NCBI RefSeq assembly: GCF_918697925.1
Contig: NZ_CAKKMF010000016.1
Location: 1-64,000, forward strand
DNA from: Arthrobacter sp. Bi26
Lineage (GTDB): Bacteria; Actinomycetota; Actinomycetes; Actinomycetales; Micrococcaceae
Length of the DNA: 64,000 nucleotides
Direction: 5' to 3'
Position numbers and translations under genes: made by a program. Position 1 is the first letter of the stretch. Every line of letters starts with the position of its first letter. Of the stretch, positions 16,519-29,296 are shown piece after piece. A model generated the notes under the pieces. That model did no database searches and was not told the origin of the DNA. It worked only from the letters and a program-made list of their open reading frames with translations.

Positions 16519-17331
16519 ATGGCTTCGAAAAATGACCCCGAATCCGACATCGATGGGGAGTCAGGCCAGCACGGCGGCGTCCAGTCGGTGGACCGGGCCC
16601 TTATGGTCCTGGAAATCCTGGCGCGGGACGGCCATGCGGGCGTGAGCGAAATCGCCGACGAGATGGGCATCCACAAGTCCACAGTCTCCCGGCTGCTGGG
16701 TTCGCTGGTGAGCAGGGAAATGGTCCACCAGAACACTGAGCGCGGAAAGTACCAGCTGGGCTTCGGCATCCTGAGGCTGGCAAGCTCGATTCCCGGGCGG
16801 CTCAGCCTGGTCCGCGAGGCGCGTCCCATACTGGAAAGCCTGGCTGAGGAATTCAAGGAGACCGTGAACCTCGCCGTCTTGCGCTCCAACTACGCCGTCA
16901 ACGTGGACCAGGCCATGGGCCCGTCAACACTAGCCACCTACGACTGGGTGGGCAGCCTGACGCCGCTCCACGCGACCTCCAGCGGAAAGGTCCTGCTGGC
17001 AGCACTGTCCGCGGACGAGCGGGACCGCGTCCTGAAGGAGACCGGGCTTCCGGCCCGGACGCCGCGGACCATCACCAACAGGAACAAGCTCGAAACCCAG
17101 CTCCTGGACGTGGCCCGAGACGGCTACGGAGTGGTCCGGGAGGAGTTCGAAATCGGGCTCAACTCGATGTCTGTGCCGGTGTACAACCATGTGGGGGCCG
17201 TGATCGGCGCAGTCAGCATTTCCGGGCCGGCCTTCCGTTTTGATCCGGAGACGGCGCCGGGACTCCTCGAAGCGCTGAAACAGGCGGGGCTGCAGATCAG
17301 CGCGAAGATGGGCTACACCGGGCATCGGTGA
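16519..17331 (+). CDS. IclR-family transcriptional regulator
   Basis: A 270-residue regulator. The winged HTH includes GVQSVDRALMVLEILAR and ISEIADEMGIHKSTVSRLLG-like residues, followed by the IclR effector domain (HATSSGKVLLAAL, YGVVREEFEIGLNSMSVPVY). ATG at 16519 is chosen because GAGAG lies 8 nt upstream; TTG at 16504 is also open. It ends facing the Rieske monooxygenase gene and is the only regulator in the betaine locus, so it probably controls the operons carrying the TTGC-type motifs near 20 kb and 30.6 kb. Confidence 0.9.
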   Translation: MASKNDPESDIDGESGQHGGVQSVDRALMVLEILARDGHAGVSEIADEMGIHKSTVSRLLGSLVSREMVHQNTERGKYQLGFGILRLASSIPGRLSLVREARPILESLAEEFKETVNLAVLRSNYAVNVDQAMGPSTLATYDWVGSLTPLHATSSGKVLLAALSADERDRVLKETGLPARTPRTITNRNKLETQLLDVARDGYGVVREEFEIGLNSMSVPVYNHVGAVIGAVSISGPAFRFDPETAPGLLEALKQAGLQISAKMGYTGHR

Positions 17332-17389
17332 TCGAGCCCCAAGCCGGGTTGCGGTCCTTCGCGTAGGAGCGCATCGCGGTCGAACGCGC

Positions 17390-17416
17390 CACGAAGGTCG
17401 CCCAGCGACCTTCGTG
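17390..17416. terminator. Bidirectional hairpin between IclR and Rieske genes
   Basis: A perfect 12-bp stem (17390-17401 with 17405-17416) closes a 3-nt loop between two convergent genes. A second GC hairpin (CCCCGAC 17448-17454 with GTCGGGG 17469-17475) follows. Confidence 0.7.
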
Positions 17417-17524
17417 ACGCCTTTCGGCCGAAGCGGCGTCCCGAGGGCCCCGACGCGAGCTTGCCAGTGTCGGGGAGGGACTTCCGCGCTAAGCGACGGC
17501 GAAGCGCCGCAACCCGGTGAAGCT

Positions 17525-18661
17525 TCAGGAACGGGGCACGATGTCCCCCACCTTCTCCTGCACCCAGTCATGGAAGGCGCCGATGTGGTGCTCGCTCGGG
17601 ACCAGCACCCCGCCCTTGGCGTAGACTTTCGAGCCCATGGCCGGCTGGCACCGCTCGCAGGCGTCGAAATCCTGCTGGTTGACGCGGTGGAACAGCTCCA
17701 CAGAAGCGCTGACGTCCTTGCCGCTCTCCACAACGCTGGGCACGTACAGCCAGTCGCACTCCACGATCGTGTGGTCCGCGGCCATGGGGAACATGCGGTG
17801 GATGATCACGTGGTCCGGGACCAGGTTCACGAACACTGTGGGCTTGATGGTGATGGCGTAGTACCGGCGGTCCTGGTCCTCGCTCACCCCGGGAATCAGG
17901 TCCAGCCCTTCCGAACCGTCCACCGTGAAGCCCTTGACATCCTCGCCGAATTCGGCCCCGTGGCCCACGAAGTACTGCGCAGCCAGGCCGTCAGCGAATT
18001 CCGGCAGGACCTCCGTCAGCTCCGGGTGGATAGTGGCGCAGTGGTAGCACTCCATGAAGTTCTCGATGATGAGCTTCCAGTTCGCCTTCACGTCATAGCG
18101 GATGCGGCGGCCCAGGCTGAGGTTGGCCACGTCGTAGCCTTCGATCGCCTTGAGGTCACCGAGCCGTTCCTCGATGGCACCCATAACCTCTTCTTCGAAT
18201 GACGGCGGCTCATCGGCCAGGCACACCCATACGTAACCCAGGTATTCACGGATATGGACCTTCACCAGGCCGTACTCGTCCCGGTCGATGTCCGGCATCT
18301 TGGTCAGGTTGGGGGCCGCGATGAGCTTGCCCTCGAAGTCATAGGTCCAGGCGTGGTATGGGCACTGGAACGAGCGTGCGGCTTCGCCTTGCTCTTCCAT
18401 GCACAGCTTGACGCCCCGGTGCCGGCAGATGTTGTAGAAGGCACGGATTCCGCCCTTGCGGGTGCGGCTGATCAGCACGCTCTCCCGCCCGATCTGGACT
18501 GTCCGCCAGGCGCCTGCCTTGTCCAGGTCGGCGGACCGCACGGCGCAGAACCACATCTGCTCAAAGATCCGCTCCTGCTCGGCCCGGAACACGGCCTCAT
18601 CCACGTAGGTGTAACCGGGCAGCGTGGGAATCAGACTCGGGGCACTTACCTCAACAGACAA
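17525..18661 (-). CDS. Rieske oxygenase alpha subunit, probable glycine betaine monooxygenase
   Basis: A 378-residue Rieske non-haem iron oxygenase. The 2Fe-2S ligands are C79-x-H81 and C100-x2-H103; the mononuclear iron site lies around NFMECYHCATIHPEL. Size and fold fit the GbcA-type monooxygenase that demethylates glycine betaine to dimethylglycine and formaldehyde. Context supports this: flavin reductase, Rieske ferredoxin, BCCT transporter and dimethylglycine oxidase are adjacent. The start is a TTG with AGGAGG five bases upstream. It is 77 nt downstream of the reductase on the same strand. Related carnitine or stachydrine demethylases remain possible. Confidence 0.87.
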   Translation of the reverse strand: MSVEVSAPSLIPTLPGYTYVDEAVFRAEQERIFEQMWFCAVRSADLDKAGAWRTVQIGRESVLISRTRKGGIRAFYNICRHRGVKLCMEEQGEAARSFQCPYHAWTYDFEGKLIAAPNLTKMPDIDRDEYGLVKVHIREYLGYVWVCLADEPPSFEEEVMGAIEERLGDLKAIEGYDVANLSLGRRIRYDVKANWKLIIENFMECYHCATIHPELTEVLPEFADGLAAQYFVGHGAEFGEDVKGFTVDGSEGLDLIPGVSEDQDRRYYAITIKPTVFVNLVPDHVIIHRMFPMAADHTIVECDWLYVPSVVESGKDVSASVELFHRVNQQDFDACERCQPAMGSKVYAKGGVLVPSEHHIGAFHDWVQEKVGDIVPRS

Positions 18662-18738
18662 TATGTCCTCCTAACGAACAAAAGATCAACGAAACAACGC
18701 AGCGGAAATTGTAGGGACAGGTCTCAGGAACACGGTAT

Positions 18739-19974
18739 TCAGGACACGACGGCGGCCCCCATCAGCGCGGAGGCGTCCGCACAGGCAGCTTGCCCGCTGG
18801 GCGGGCCGAGCGGCCGGTCGGGTGCAGCGAGCAGGCGCCGCCACTTGGTGAACAGCCGCGGCTGGTTCATCCCGAGGACCGCCACCGGGACATCACCGCG
18901 GTAATACACGGCAAGACAGCTGTGCGTCAGGACGTCGCCGACTTCGACCTCCAGCCGGTCGTAGCCGGCGCAGTGGCCTGCGAACTGCAACTTGACGCCA
19001 TACTGGTCGGACCAGAAATAGTGTGGCTTGGCCGGCTTCGGAGCGGCATCAGCGTCCAGCAGCGCCTCAACGGCCAGGGCCGCACGCTCCAGGGCGCCAG
19101 TCCAGTGCTCCACCCGGCGGTGCGTGCCCGCTATTTGGTCGAACCAGGCGGCGCAGTCCCCTACGGCCACGATTCCCGGAATATTGGTGCGGCCCATGGC
19201 GTCACACAGAACGCCGCCGTCGAGCGCAATTCCCGAACCGTCCAGCCAGCTGGTGTTCGGTTCGGCGCCGATGCCCACCACGACGACGTCGGCGGCCACA
19301 TAGCGTCCGCCGGCCAGCCGGAGTCCGGTGACGTTGCTTTCGCCGCTATAGAAGTCCTCTATAACGGCGGAGGAAATGAGTTCCACGCCGTTGGCGGCGT
19401 GCAGCCCGGCCACGGCGCCGCCCATCTCTGTGCCGAGTTGGGCCGCGAACGGAACCGGCTTGGTGTCGATCATGGTGACTTCCATGCCACGCGATGCGGC
19501 GGCCGATGCAACTTCCGCGCCGATGAAGCCGGCGCCGATCACGGCCATCCTGCTGCCGGGCACGAGCTCGGGGGCGAGGCTCTGCGCGTCCGCGAGCGTG
19601 CGTAGCGTGAACACATTGCTCAGTCCGGCCAGGGTGGGCAGCTGCCTGGCCCTCGCGCCGGTGGCAATGACGATGCCGTCGGCCTCAACGGTGCGGCCGT
19701 CCTTAAGGACGATGGTCCGAGAGGAGGAATCCAGGGACACGGCCTCGGCACCGAGCAGCCATTCAGCCTGAAGCTCGTCGGCGTCGGATTCCAGGAAGAG
19801 GTCCGCGGCAGTGATGGCACCGAGCAGGAAGTCCTTGGACAGCGGCGGCCGGTCATACGGACGGTGCGGCTCATCGCCGATGATGACCAGCCGTCCGGTG
19901 AAGCCTTGGGCGCGGGCTGCCCGTGCGGCCGAAAGGCCTGCCAGGGAGGCTCCCACAATCGCAAGCGTCTGCAC
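18739..19974 (-). CDS. FAD-dependent ferredoxin reductase for the Rieske oxygenase
   Basis: A 411-residue NAD(P)H:ferredoxin reductase of the rhodocoxin/BphA4 type. FAD motif GASLAG is at the N-terminus and the NAD motif GAGFIGAEVASAAASRG in the middle; the C-terminus has the reductase dimerisation domain (VEHWTGALERAALAVEAL). GTG at 19974 is chosen because the GGGGG ribosome binding site lies 7 nt upstream and the protein then starts MQTLAIVGAS. It should pass electrons from NADH to the ferredoxin at 20220 and on to the monooxygenase. Divergent from the ferredoxin gene. Confidence 0.88.
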   Translation of the reverse strand: MQTLAIVGASLAGLSAARAARAQGFTGRLVIIGDEPHRPYDRPPLSKDFLLGAITAADLFLESDADELQAEWLLGAEAVSLDSSSRTIVLKDGRTVEADGIVIATGARARQLPTLAGLSNVFTLRTLADAQSLAPELVPGSRMAVIGAGFIGAEVASAAASRGMEVTMIDTKPVPFAAQLGTEMGGAVAGLHAANGVELISSAVIEDFYSGESNVTGLRLAGGRYVAADVVVVGIGAEPNTSWLDGSGIALDGGVLCDAMGRTNIPGIVAVGDCAAWFDQIAGTHRRVEHWTGALERAALAVEALLDADAAPKPAKPHYFWSDQYGVKLQFAGHCAGYDRLEVEVGDVLTHSCLAVYYRGDVPVAVLGMNQPRLFTKWRRLLAAPDRPLGPPSGQAACADASALMGAAVVS

Positions 19975-19992
19975 TTCGACGCCCCCTTTCAA

Positions 19993-20033
19993 TTGCTTCT
20001 TACGCAACAACAATCGCTATATGCAACAGAGTG
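19993..20033. promoter_or_regulatory. IclR-type operator region, left arm
   Basis: Holds TTGCTTCTTACGCAA (19993-20007), which is 12/15 identical to the motif at 30575-30589, and an overlapping 29-nt arm (20005-20033) ending GCAACAGAGTG that recurs inverted at 20128-20156 with four mismatches. It lies 19-59 nt upstream of the reductase start. Confidence 0.65.
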
Positions 20034-20127
20034 ATCTATGCCACGGGCACTGTCAAGGGTCCTCCTGCCGAGAAGACAAGGGTCCGCAATAGAGAGGAAA
20101 AGTCTTGACAACCCCTGTGACCTACCG

Positions 20128-20156
20128 CACTCTGTTGCTTATTGCGATCGCTGTTG
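20128..20156. promoter_or_regulatory. IclR-type operator region, right arm
   Basis: Inverted copy of 20005-20033 (25 of 29 bases), containing TTGCTTATTGCGATCG. It ends 63 nt before the ferredoxin start, so each divergent operon has its own arm. Confidence 0.65.
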
Positions 20157-20219
20157 ATCCCTGCGGAACAACGCTCCGGCGGTTGCCCAGGATCCCCCTA
20201 CCGGAAAAGAGGTCCATCC

Positions 20220-20570
20220 ATGCACAAGGCATGCCCGCTCAGCGAACTGGCACCCGGGGAAGCGCTCCGCCTAAACACGTCGCCGCCCATCGCGGTGTTC
20301 CACACGGAAGACGGCGAACTTTTTGCCCTTGATGACACGTGCACCCACCAGGACGCCTCCCTGGCCGACGGCTGGGTGGAGGACTGCTGGGTCGAATGCC
20401 CGCTGCACGCCTCCAGGTTCAATTTGCGCACAGGCGGGGTGGACGCCCCGCCCGCCAAACTGCCCGTCCGCCGGCACGAAGTCAGCGTGATCGACGGCGA
20501 CATCATGATCACCGAATCCGACGAGGTACCCAACCTCCCTCCTGGCCTGACCGTGGACGGCCACGTCTAG
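20220..20570 (+). CDS. Rieske-type [2Fe-2S] ferredoxin
   Basis: A 116-residue soluble Rieske ferredoxin with ligands C41-x-H43 and C60-x2-H63. Start ATG at 20220 is preceded by AGAGG; earlier in-frame codons run through the operator region and are not used. It should shuttle electrons from the divergent flavin reductase to the Rieske monooxygenase. It heads a rightward operon with the BCCT transporter, PurU and dimethylglycine oxidase. Confidence 0.88.
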   Translation: MHKACPLSELAPGEALRLNTSPPIAVFHTEDGELFALDDTCTHQDASLADGWVEDCWVECPLHASRFNLRTGGVDAPPAKLPVRRHEVSVIDGDIMITESDEVPNLPPGLTVDGHV

Positions 20571-20604
20571 CACCAGCCCATGAATCCGAACAAAGGACTT
20601 CCTC

Positions 20605-22548
20605 ATGGCATTGAACAGTGACATCGGCATAGACAGCGACATCGACATCGACGCGGACACCGGCACCAACGCCCCCGCCCTCCTCCCTCCCGCAACCCTG
20701 GACACGGAGGACTGTGAGCAGCTCCTGCAGGAGCTGCGTCATACCAAGACCGAGCGGGCGGTGACGGAACGCCGGAACCGCAAGCTCACCCTCGACAAGG
20801 TCACTTTCGGAATCACGGGAGCGTGCGCCGTCGCCTTCGTGCTGTGGGGCTTCCTCGGAAGGGACAGCCTCTCTGCCACATCGCAAGGCGTTCTTGACTG
20901 GGTCATGGAGTACACAGGCTGGCTCTTCATGGTCCTGGCCTCGCTCTTCGTGGTCTTTGTCCTGTGGCTGGCCCTCGGCAAGTTCGGCAACATTCCGCTG
21001 GGCAAAGACGGCGAAAAACCCGAATTCCGCACCATCTCCTGGGTAGCCATGATGTTTGCCGCCGGCATGGGCATCGGGCTCATGTTCTACGGCGTGGCCG
21101 AACCCCTCTACCACTACGTTTCGCCGCCGCCCGGAACCGTGGATGGACGGACCCCCGCAGCCATCCAGACCGCCATGGCCACCTCCATCTTCCACTGGAC
21201 CCTGCACCCGTGGGCCATGTACGCCGTGGTGGGCATCGCCATGGCCTACGGCACCTACCGCCTGGGCCGCAAGCAGCTCATCTCCGCGGCCTTCACCTCG
21301 CTCTTTGGCATCAGGATGGTTGAAGGCCCTGTCGGCAAGTTCATCAACATCCTGGCCATCTTCGCCACGCTGTTCGGCACCGCTGCCTCGTTGGGCCTTG
21401 GCGCTCTCCAGATCGGCAGCGGCCTGACGTCCAACGGCTGGGTCGGGGAAATCGGTACCCCTGTGCTCGTGGTGATCGTCGCCATCCTGACGTCCTGCTT
21501 CGTGGCCTCTGCGGTATCCGGCATCAGCCGCGGCATCCAGTGGCTGTCCAACATCAACATGGTCCTGGCCGTCGTCCTGGCCCTCATCGTCTTTGTTGCC
21601 GGCCCCACCCTCTTCATCCTGAACCTGATCCCCGCCGCGGTGGGAGACTACGCCAGGGACCTGGCGGAAATGTCCTCCCGGACCGAGGCTGTGGGAGACG
21701 AGGCACTGCGGAGCTGGATGTCCAGCTGGACCATCTTCTACTGGGCCTGGTGGCTGTCATGGACACCGTTCGTTGGCATGTTCATCGCCCGCATCAGCCG
21801 GGGCCGCACCATCCGGCAATTTGTCACCGGAGTACTGCTGGTTCCCAGCATTGTCAGCGTGATCTGGTTCGGCATCTTCGGCGGCACTGCCTTTGGCATC
21901 CAGCAGCAAGCCGACAAGACGGAGAACCCCGCCGACGGCCTCGTCAAAATGGTCGACGGCGCACCCTCCATATCCTTCGACGGCGCCCTCTTTGACTTGA
22001 TCAAGAACCTGAACATGCCCGACTGGGCCACCGCTGCAGTCATCGTCCTGGCCATGGTCCTGGTGGCGATCTTCTTCATCACCGGAGCGGACTCAGCCTC
22101 CATCATCATGGCTTCCCTGAGCTCCAACGGATCCAGCGAACCCCGCCGCGGGCTGGTGATCTTCTGGGGCCTGCTGACCGGTGGGGTGGCCGCCGTGATG
22201 CTCCTTGCCGGCGGAGATGAACCGTCCGAAGCGTTGTCCGGCCTGCAGCGCATCACGATCGTAGCCGCCCTGCCCTTCGTGGTGGTCATGCTGCTGCTAT
22301 GCATCGCCCTGGCCCGTGACCTGCGCCGCGATCCGCTGGCCTTGCGACAGCGGCTCGCCACAACCGTCGTCGAACGCGCCATCCGTACCGGCGTGGAACA
22401 GCACGGAGGCGTGCAGTTCGATCTGGTGACCAAGCATGAATGCGACGGACGGTGTGCCGAGGACACGCGCTGCCCCGGCGAGGCCAAAGTCAACGAGGCC
22501 CAAGTCAACGAGGCCCAGCGCAGCGAATCCGCCGGCGCCACCAACTAG
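20605..22548 (+). CDS. BCCT-family betaine/choline/carnitine transporter
   Basis: A 647-residue transporter with 12 membrane segments. GMGIGLMFYGVAEPLYHY and the WTIFYWAWWLSWTPFVGMF block are BCCT signatures, the aromatic residues forming the trimethylammonium box. The long hydrophilic C-terminus has Cys (KHECDGRCAEDTRC) and a repeated KVNEAQ/QVNEAQ stretch. ATG is preceded by AAAGGA. It is 34 nt after the ferredoxin and 23 nt before purU. Function: sodium- or proton-coupled import of glycine betaine as carbon and nitrogen source. Confidence 0.92.
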   Translation: MALNSDIGIDSDIDIDADTGTNAPALLPPATLDTEDCEQLLQELRHTKTERAVTERRNRKLTLDKVTFGITGACAVAFVLWGFLGRDSLSATSQGVLDWVMEYTGWLFMVLASLFVVFVLWLALGKFGNIPLGKDGEKPEFRTISWVAMMFAAGMGIGLMFYGVAEPLYHYVSPPPGTVDGRTPAAIQTAMATSIFHWTLHPWAMYAVVGIAMAYGTYRLGRKQLISAAFTSLFGIRMVEGPVGKFINILAIFATLFGTAASLGLGALQIGSGLTSNGWVGEIGTPVLVVIVAILTSCFVASAVSGISRGIQWLSNINMVLAVVLALIVFVAGPTLFILNLIPAAVGDYARDLAEMSSRTEAVGDEALRSWMSSWTIFYWAWWLSWTPFVGMFIARISRGRTIRQFVTGVLLVPSIVSVIWFGIFGGTAFGIQQQADKTENPADGLVKMVDGAPSISFDGALFDLIKNLNMPDWATAAVIVLAMVLVAIFFITGADSASIIMASLSSNGSSEPRRGLVIFWGLLTGGVAAVMLLAGGDEPSEALSGLQRITIVAALPFVVVMLLLCIALARDLRRDPLALRQRLATTVVERAIRTGVEQHGGVQFDLVTKHECDGRCAEDTRCPGEAKVNEAQVNEAQRSESAGATN

Positions 22549-22571
22549 TCGACACCAACTAGGAGTCAATC

Positions 22572-26098
<3,527 letters not shown>

Positions 26099-26106
26099 CG
26101 CGAACC

Positions 26107-26138
26107 GGGGGTTGCCGGCTAGAAGACCGGCAACCCCC
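26107..26138 (+). terminator. Strong hairpin after dimethylglycine oxidase
   Basis: A perfect 12-bp stem, 26107-26118 with 26127-26138, and an 8-nt loop, starting 9 nt after the stop codon. No T-run. Confidence 0.75.
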
Positions 26139-26187
26139 AGGCCGGCGGGCCGTTCGCGCGAACAGGCAAAGGCCCCGCTTCCCGCCG

Positions 26188-26244
26188 CCAGATGGCACTT
26201 GACGGCAGTCCCGGCGTCGGACACTGCCGTCATCTGCCACCTGG
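26188..26244. repeat. Long imperfect hairpin in the convergent intergenic region
   Basis: 26188-26209 pairs with 26223-26244 with a few mismatches; the inner nine base pairs (GACGGCAGT/ACTGCCGTC) are perfect. It lies between two terminator-like hairpins. Confidence 0.6.
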
Positions 26245-26266
26245 AGCAAAAGAAGCGCAACAGAAT

Positions 26267-26308
26267 GGCCCCGCCTCCCGGACTGGATTCCAACCGGGAA
26301 GCGGGGCC
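26267..26308 (-). terminator. Hairpin after the formate dehydrogenase operon
   Basis: 26267-26281 pairs with 26294-26308 (15 bp, one mismatch), just past the minus-strand formate dehydrogenase stop. A third copy of one arm, GGCCCCGCTTCCCG, sits at 26171-26184, so alternative pairing is possible. Confidence 0.7.
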
Positions 26309-26321
26309 GCTCTGGTAGTGC

Positions 26322-28679
26322 CTAGCCCACCGTGGCCGCCCCGAGCACGCCGGCGGCCTCAGCTTCCGCAGGATGCGGCACGAACCGGACGAACATCGCC
26401 TTGAAGCCGGGGGTGTTCGATTCCCTGGCCACGTTCTCCTTGTGGACCAGGGCGTTGGCTTCCGGGAAATAGGCCGCGGCGCAGCCCTTGGCCGTCGGGT
26501 AGGCCACCAGCCGGAACTTGTCCGCCTGCCGGTCGTGTCCGCGGAACGTGCTCACCACGTCCACCAGGTCCCGGTCGCGGAAGCCGAGTTCGGCCAGGTC
26601 CTCCGGATGCACCAGGATCACCCGGCGTCCCTCCGAGATCCCGCGGTAGCGGTCATCCACGCCGTAGAACGTGGTGTTGTACTGGTCGTGGCTGCGGATG
26701 GTCTGGAGGACCAGGTGGCCGTCCGGCGCAGTCAGGTACTCCAGCGGGCTGACCGTGAACCGGCCGCGGCCGATGTCCGTCTTGAAGGACCGGGTATCCC
26801 GCGGCGGGTTGGGCAGCACGAAGCCGTTCCTGGTCCGGACCCGGGCGTTGAAGTCCTGGAAGCCCGGGATGACGCGGGAGATGTGGTCCCGGACCACGTC
26901 GTAGTCCCCGGCCATGGCCTTCCAGTTGACCGGATGGTCCTCGCCGAACGTGGCGTCGGCCATTCGGGCGATGATCACCGGCTCGGCGAGCAGGTGCTCG
27001 GATACCGGCTGGAGCCGGCCCTGCGTGGAGTGGACCACGGACATGGAGTCCTCCACGGACAGGAACTGGGCGCCGTTGGCGTGCTTGTCGTCCTTGTCCG
27101 TCCGGCCCAGGGTGGGCAGGATGAGCGAGGTGCGCCCGTGCACCACGTGCGAACGGTTCGGCTTGGTGGACACGTGCACCGTCAACCCGATCCGCTGCAT
27201 CCCGGCTTCCAAGGTCTCCGTGTCCGAACACGCGAGGGAGAAGTTGCCGCCCATGGACACAAAGACATCCACGTCGTTGCGTTCGAAGGCCTCCATGGCC
27301 TCCACGGCGTCGAATCCGTGGCCGCGCGGTGAGGTGATCCCGAATTCCTTGTCCAGGGCTTCGAGCAGCCATTCCTTGGGCTTCTCCCAGATGCCCATGG
27401 TCCTGTCGCCCTGGACGTTGGAGTGCCCGCGGACCGGGCAGGCGCCGGCCCCGGGTTTGCCGAAGTTGCCCTGCAGGAGCAGGACGTTGACCATTTCCTT
27501 GATGGTGTCCACCGAGTGCGGCTGCTGCGTAACGCCCAGGGCCCAGCAGAAGATTGTGGCCTTGGACCGGATGAGCATTCCGGCGACGTCCTCGATCTGG
27601 GCCCGGGCCAGGCCGGTGGCCTGCTCGGTCTCCGCCCAGTCCAGCTCCCGGCGGGCGGTTCGGTAGGCGTCGAAGCCGTCCGTCTGCGCCTCGATAAACG
27701 CGGCGTCCACCACGGTGCCGGGGTTCCGCTCTTCCTCCGCCAGCAGCAGGTGGCCCAGGGCCTGGAACAAGGCCAGGTCCCCGCCGACCTTGATCTGCAG
27801 GTACTCGTCGGCCAGAGGTGTGCCGTTTCCGAGCACCCCGGAGAAGGTCTGCGGATCCTTGAAGTTGAACAGTCCGGCCTCGGGCAGCGGGTTCACCGCC
27901 ACCACCTTCCCGCCGTTGTCCTTGCATTCCTTCAGCGCCGACAGCATCCGGGGATGGTTGGTGCCGGGGTTCTGCCCGACGACGAAGATGAGCTCCGAGT
28001 CGTGGATATCGTCCAGGGACACGGTGCCCTTGCCGATGCCGATGGTGGGGTTCAGCGCGGAGCCGGAAGATTCGTGGCACATGTTGGAGCAGTCCGGCAG
28101 GTTGTTGGTGCCCAGGGCCCGCGCGAACAGCTGGTACATGAACGCGGTCTCATTGGCCGTGCGGCCCGAGGTGTAGAAGACGCAGCGGTCCGGCGTGCTG
28201 GCCCGGATGTGCTCGCCGATGAGGTCGAACGCGTCGGCCCAGGAGATCGGCGAGTAGTGCGTCTCCCCTTCGCGGATCACCACGGGCTCGCTGAGCCGGC
28301 CCTGGTTACCCAGCCAGTATTCGGTCTTCCCCGCCAGCTCGGCGATGGAATGCCGGGCCCAGAACTCCGCCCCGACGGTACGCAGGGTGTTTTCCTCGGC
28401 CACCGCCTTGGCGCCGTTCTCGCAGAACTCGGCTGTCTTGCGCTTCCTGTCCGATTCCGGCCACGCGCAGCCCGGGCAGTCGAACCCGCCGCGCTGGTTC
28501 AGCCGCAGCAGCGACTGGGCCGTCCGGGATACCCCGGCCTGGGCCACGGCGCGCTCCAGCGCCACCATCACCGCCTTGACGCCAGCGGCTTGCTTCTTCG
28601 GTGCGTGGACTTCGAGCTCGTCCTCGTTGATGTCCGCGACGGGAGCGGGCTGCCGGCCGAGCTTGGGAACGCCCTTCAT
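26322..28679 (-). CDS. Molybdopterin formate dehydrogenase-like oxidoreductase (FdhF/YdeP family)
   Basis: A 785-residue molybdopterin oxidoreductase. A Cys cluster (GFDCPGCAWP and a later Cys in AEFCENG) lies near residues 75-95. SNMCHESSGSAL has Cys-His where E. coli FdhF has Sec-His, so Cys is the probable molybdenum ligand. The C-terminal molybdopterin-dinucleotide domain includes LVLQTIRSHDQYNTTFYG. The start is set by the ATGA overlap with the hydrolase gene, although the frame stays open upstream. In context it oxidises formate from formaldehyde and PurU to CO2. No electron-transfer subunits are encoded beside it. Confidence 0.88.
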   Translation of the reverse strand: MKGVPKLGRQPAPVADINEDELEVHAPKKQAAGVKAVMVALERAVAQAGVSRTAQSLLRLNQRGGFDCPGCAWPESDRKRKTAEFCENGAKAVAEENTLRTVGAEFWARHSIAELAGKTEYWLGNQGRLSEPVVIREGETHYSPISWADAFDLIGEHIRASTPDRCVFYTSGRTANETAFMYQLFARALGTNNLPDCSNMCHESSGSALNPTIGIGKGTVSLDDIHDSELIFVVGQNPGTNHPRMLSALKECKDNGGKVVAVNPLPEAGLFNFKDPQTFSGVLGNGTPLADEYLQIKVGGDLALFQALGHLLLAEEERNPGTVVDAAFIEAQTDGFDAYRTARRELDWAETEQATGLARAQIEDVAGMLIRSKATIFCWALGVTQQPHSVDTIKEMVNVLLLQGNFGKPGAGACPVRGHSNVQGDRTMGIWEKPKEWLLEALDKEFGITSPRGHGFDAVEAMEAFERNDVDVFVSMGGNFSLACSDTETLEAGMQRIGLTVHVSTKPNRSHVVHGRTSLILPTLGRTDKDDKHANGAQFLSVEDSMSVVHSTQGRLQPVSEHLLAEPVIIARMADATFGEDHPVNWKAMAGDYDVVRDHISRVIPGFQDFNARVRTRNGFVLPNPPRDTRSFKTDIGRGRFTVSPLEYLTAPDGHLVLQTIRSHDQYNTTFYGVDDRYRGISEGRRVILVHPEDLAELGFRDRDLVDVVSTFRGHDRQADKFRLVAYPTAKGCAAAYFPEANALVHKENVARESNTPGFKAMFVRFVPHPAEAEAAGVLGAATVG

Positions 28680-29296
28680 TGGCTGACCTTGGCCAGCGTG
28701 TCCCGCTCCGCCCCGATGGTGGTGCTGTCCCCGTGGCCGGTGCGCACCACGGTCGTTGCAGGCAGCGTCAGCAGCCGTTCGCGGATGGAAGTGAGGATGG
28801 TCGGGTAGTCGCTGTAGGACCTGCCGGTGGCGCCCGGGCCGCCGTTGAACAGGGTGTCGCCGGTGAAGACCGTCCCTTCGTCCTCGAGGTGGAAGCACGT
28901 GGATCCCGGCGAGTGGCCGGGGGTGTGGATGGCGCGCAGGGTAGCCCCGCCCACCTGGAACACGTCGCCGTCGGCGAGGTACCGGTCCGGGTTGACGCCG
29001 GGATAGACCTGTTCCCAGAGCACCAGGTCGTCGGGGTGCAGGTAGATCGGTGCCTTCACGGCCTCCGCCACAGCCCGGGCCGCGCCGATGTGGTCGTTGT
29101 GCGCGTGCGTGAGCAGGATGGCCAGGACCTTCCGGCCGCGGACCTGGCGGATGATCGGTTCCGCGTCGTGCGGGGAGTCGATGATCACGCATTCGTCGTC
29201 GTTTCCCACGATCCAGACGTTGTTGTCCACGTCCCAGGTGCCGCCGTCGAGCGAAAACGTGCCCGAGGTGACCAGGTTCTCGATGACGACGCTCAT
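28676..29296 (-). CDS. Metallo-beta-lactamase fold hydrolase, probable S-formylmycothiol hydrolase
   Basis: A 206-residue glyoxalase II-like protein. HAHNDH is the first metal motif, GHSPGSTCF the second, and TGDTLF the third. It is locked between the mycothiol-dependent dehydrogenase and formate dehydrogenase by 4-nt overlaps on both sides, which points to hydrolysis of S-formylmycothiol to mycothiol and formate. The activity is inferred from position; the family alone would allow other thioesters. Confidence 0.85.
   Translation of the reverse strand: MSVVIENLVTSGTFSLDGGTWDVDNNVWIVGNDDECVIIDSPHDAEPIIRQVRGRKVLAILLTHAHNDHIGAARAVAEAVKAPIYLHPDDLVLWEQVYPGVNPDRYLADGDVFQVGGATLRAIHTPGHSPGSTCFHLEDEGTVFTGDTLFNGGPGATGRSYSDYPTILTSIRERLLTLPATTVVRTGHGDSTTIGAERDTLAKVSQ

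Noticed and set aside
26373..28808. Long plus-strand frames opposite the formate dehydrogenase
   Set aside because: Antisense shadows of the molybdopterin enzyme and of the hydrolase.
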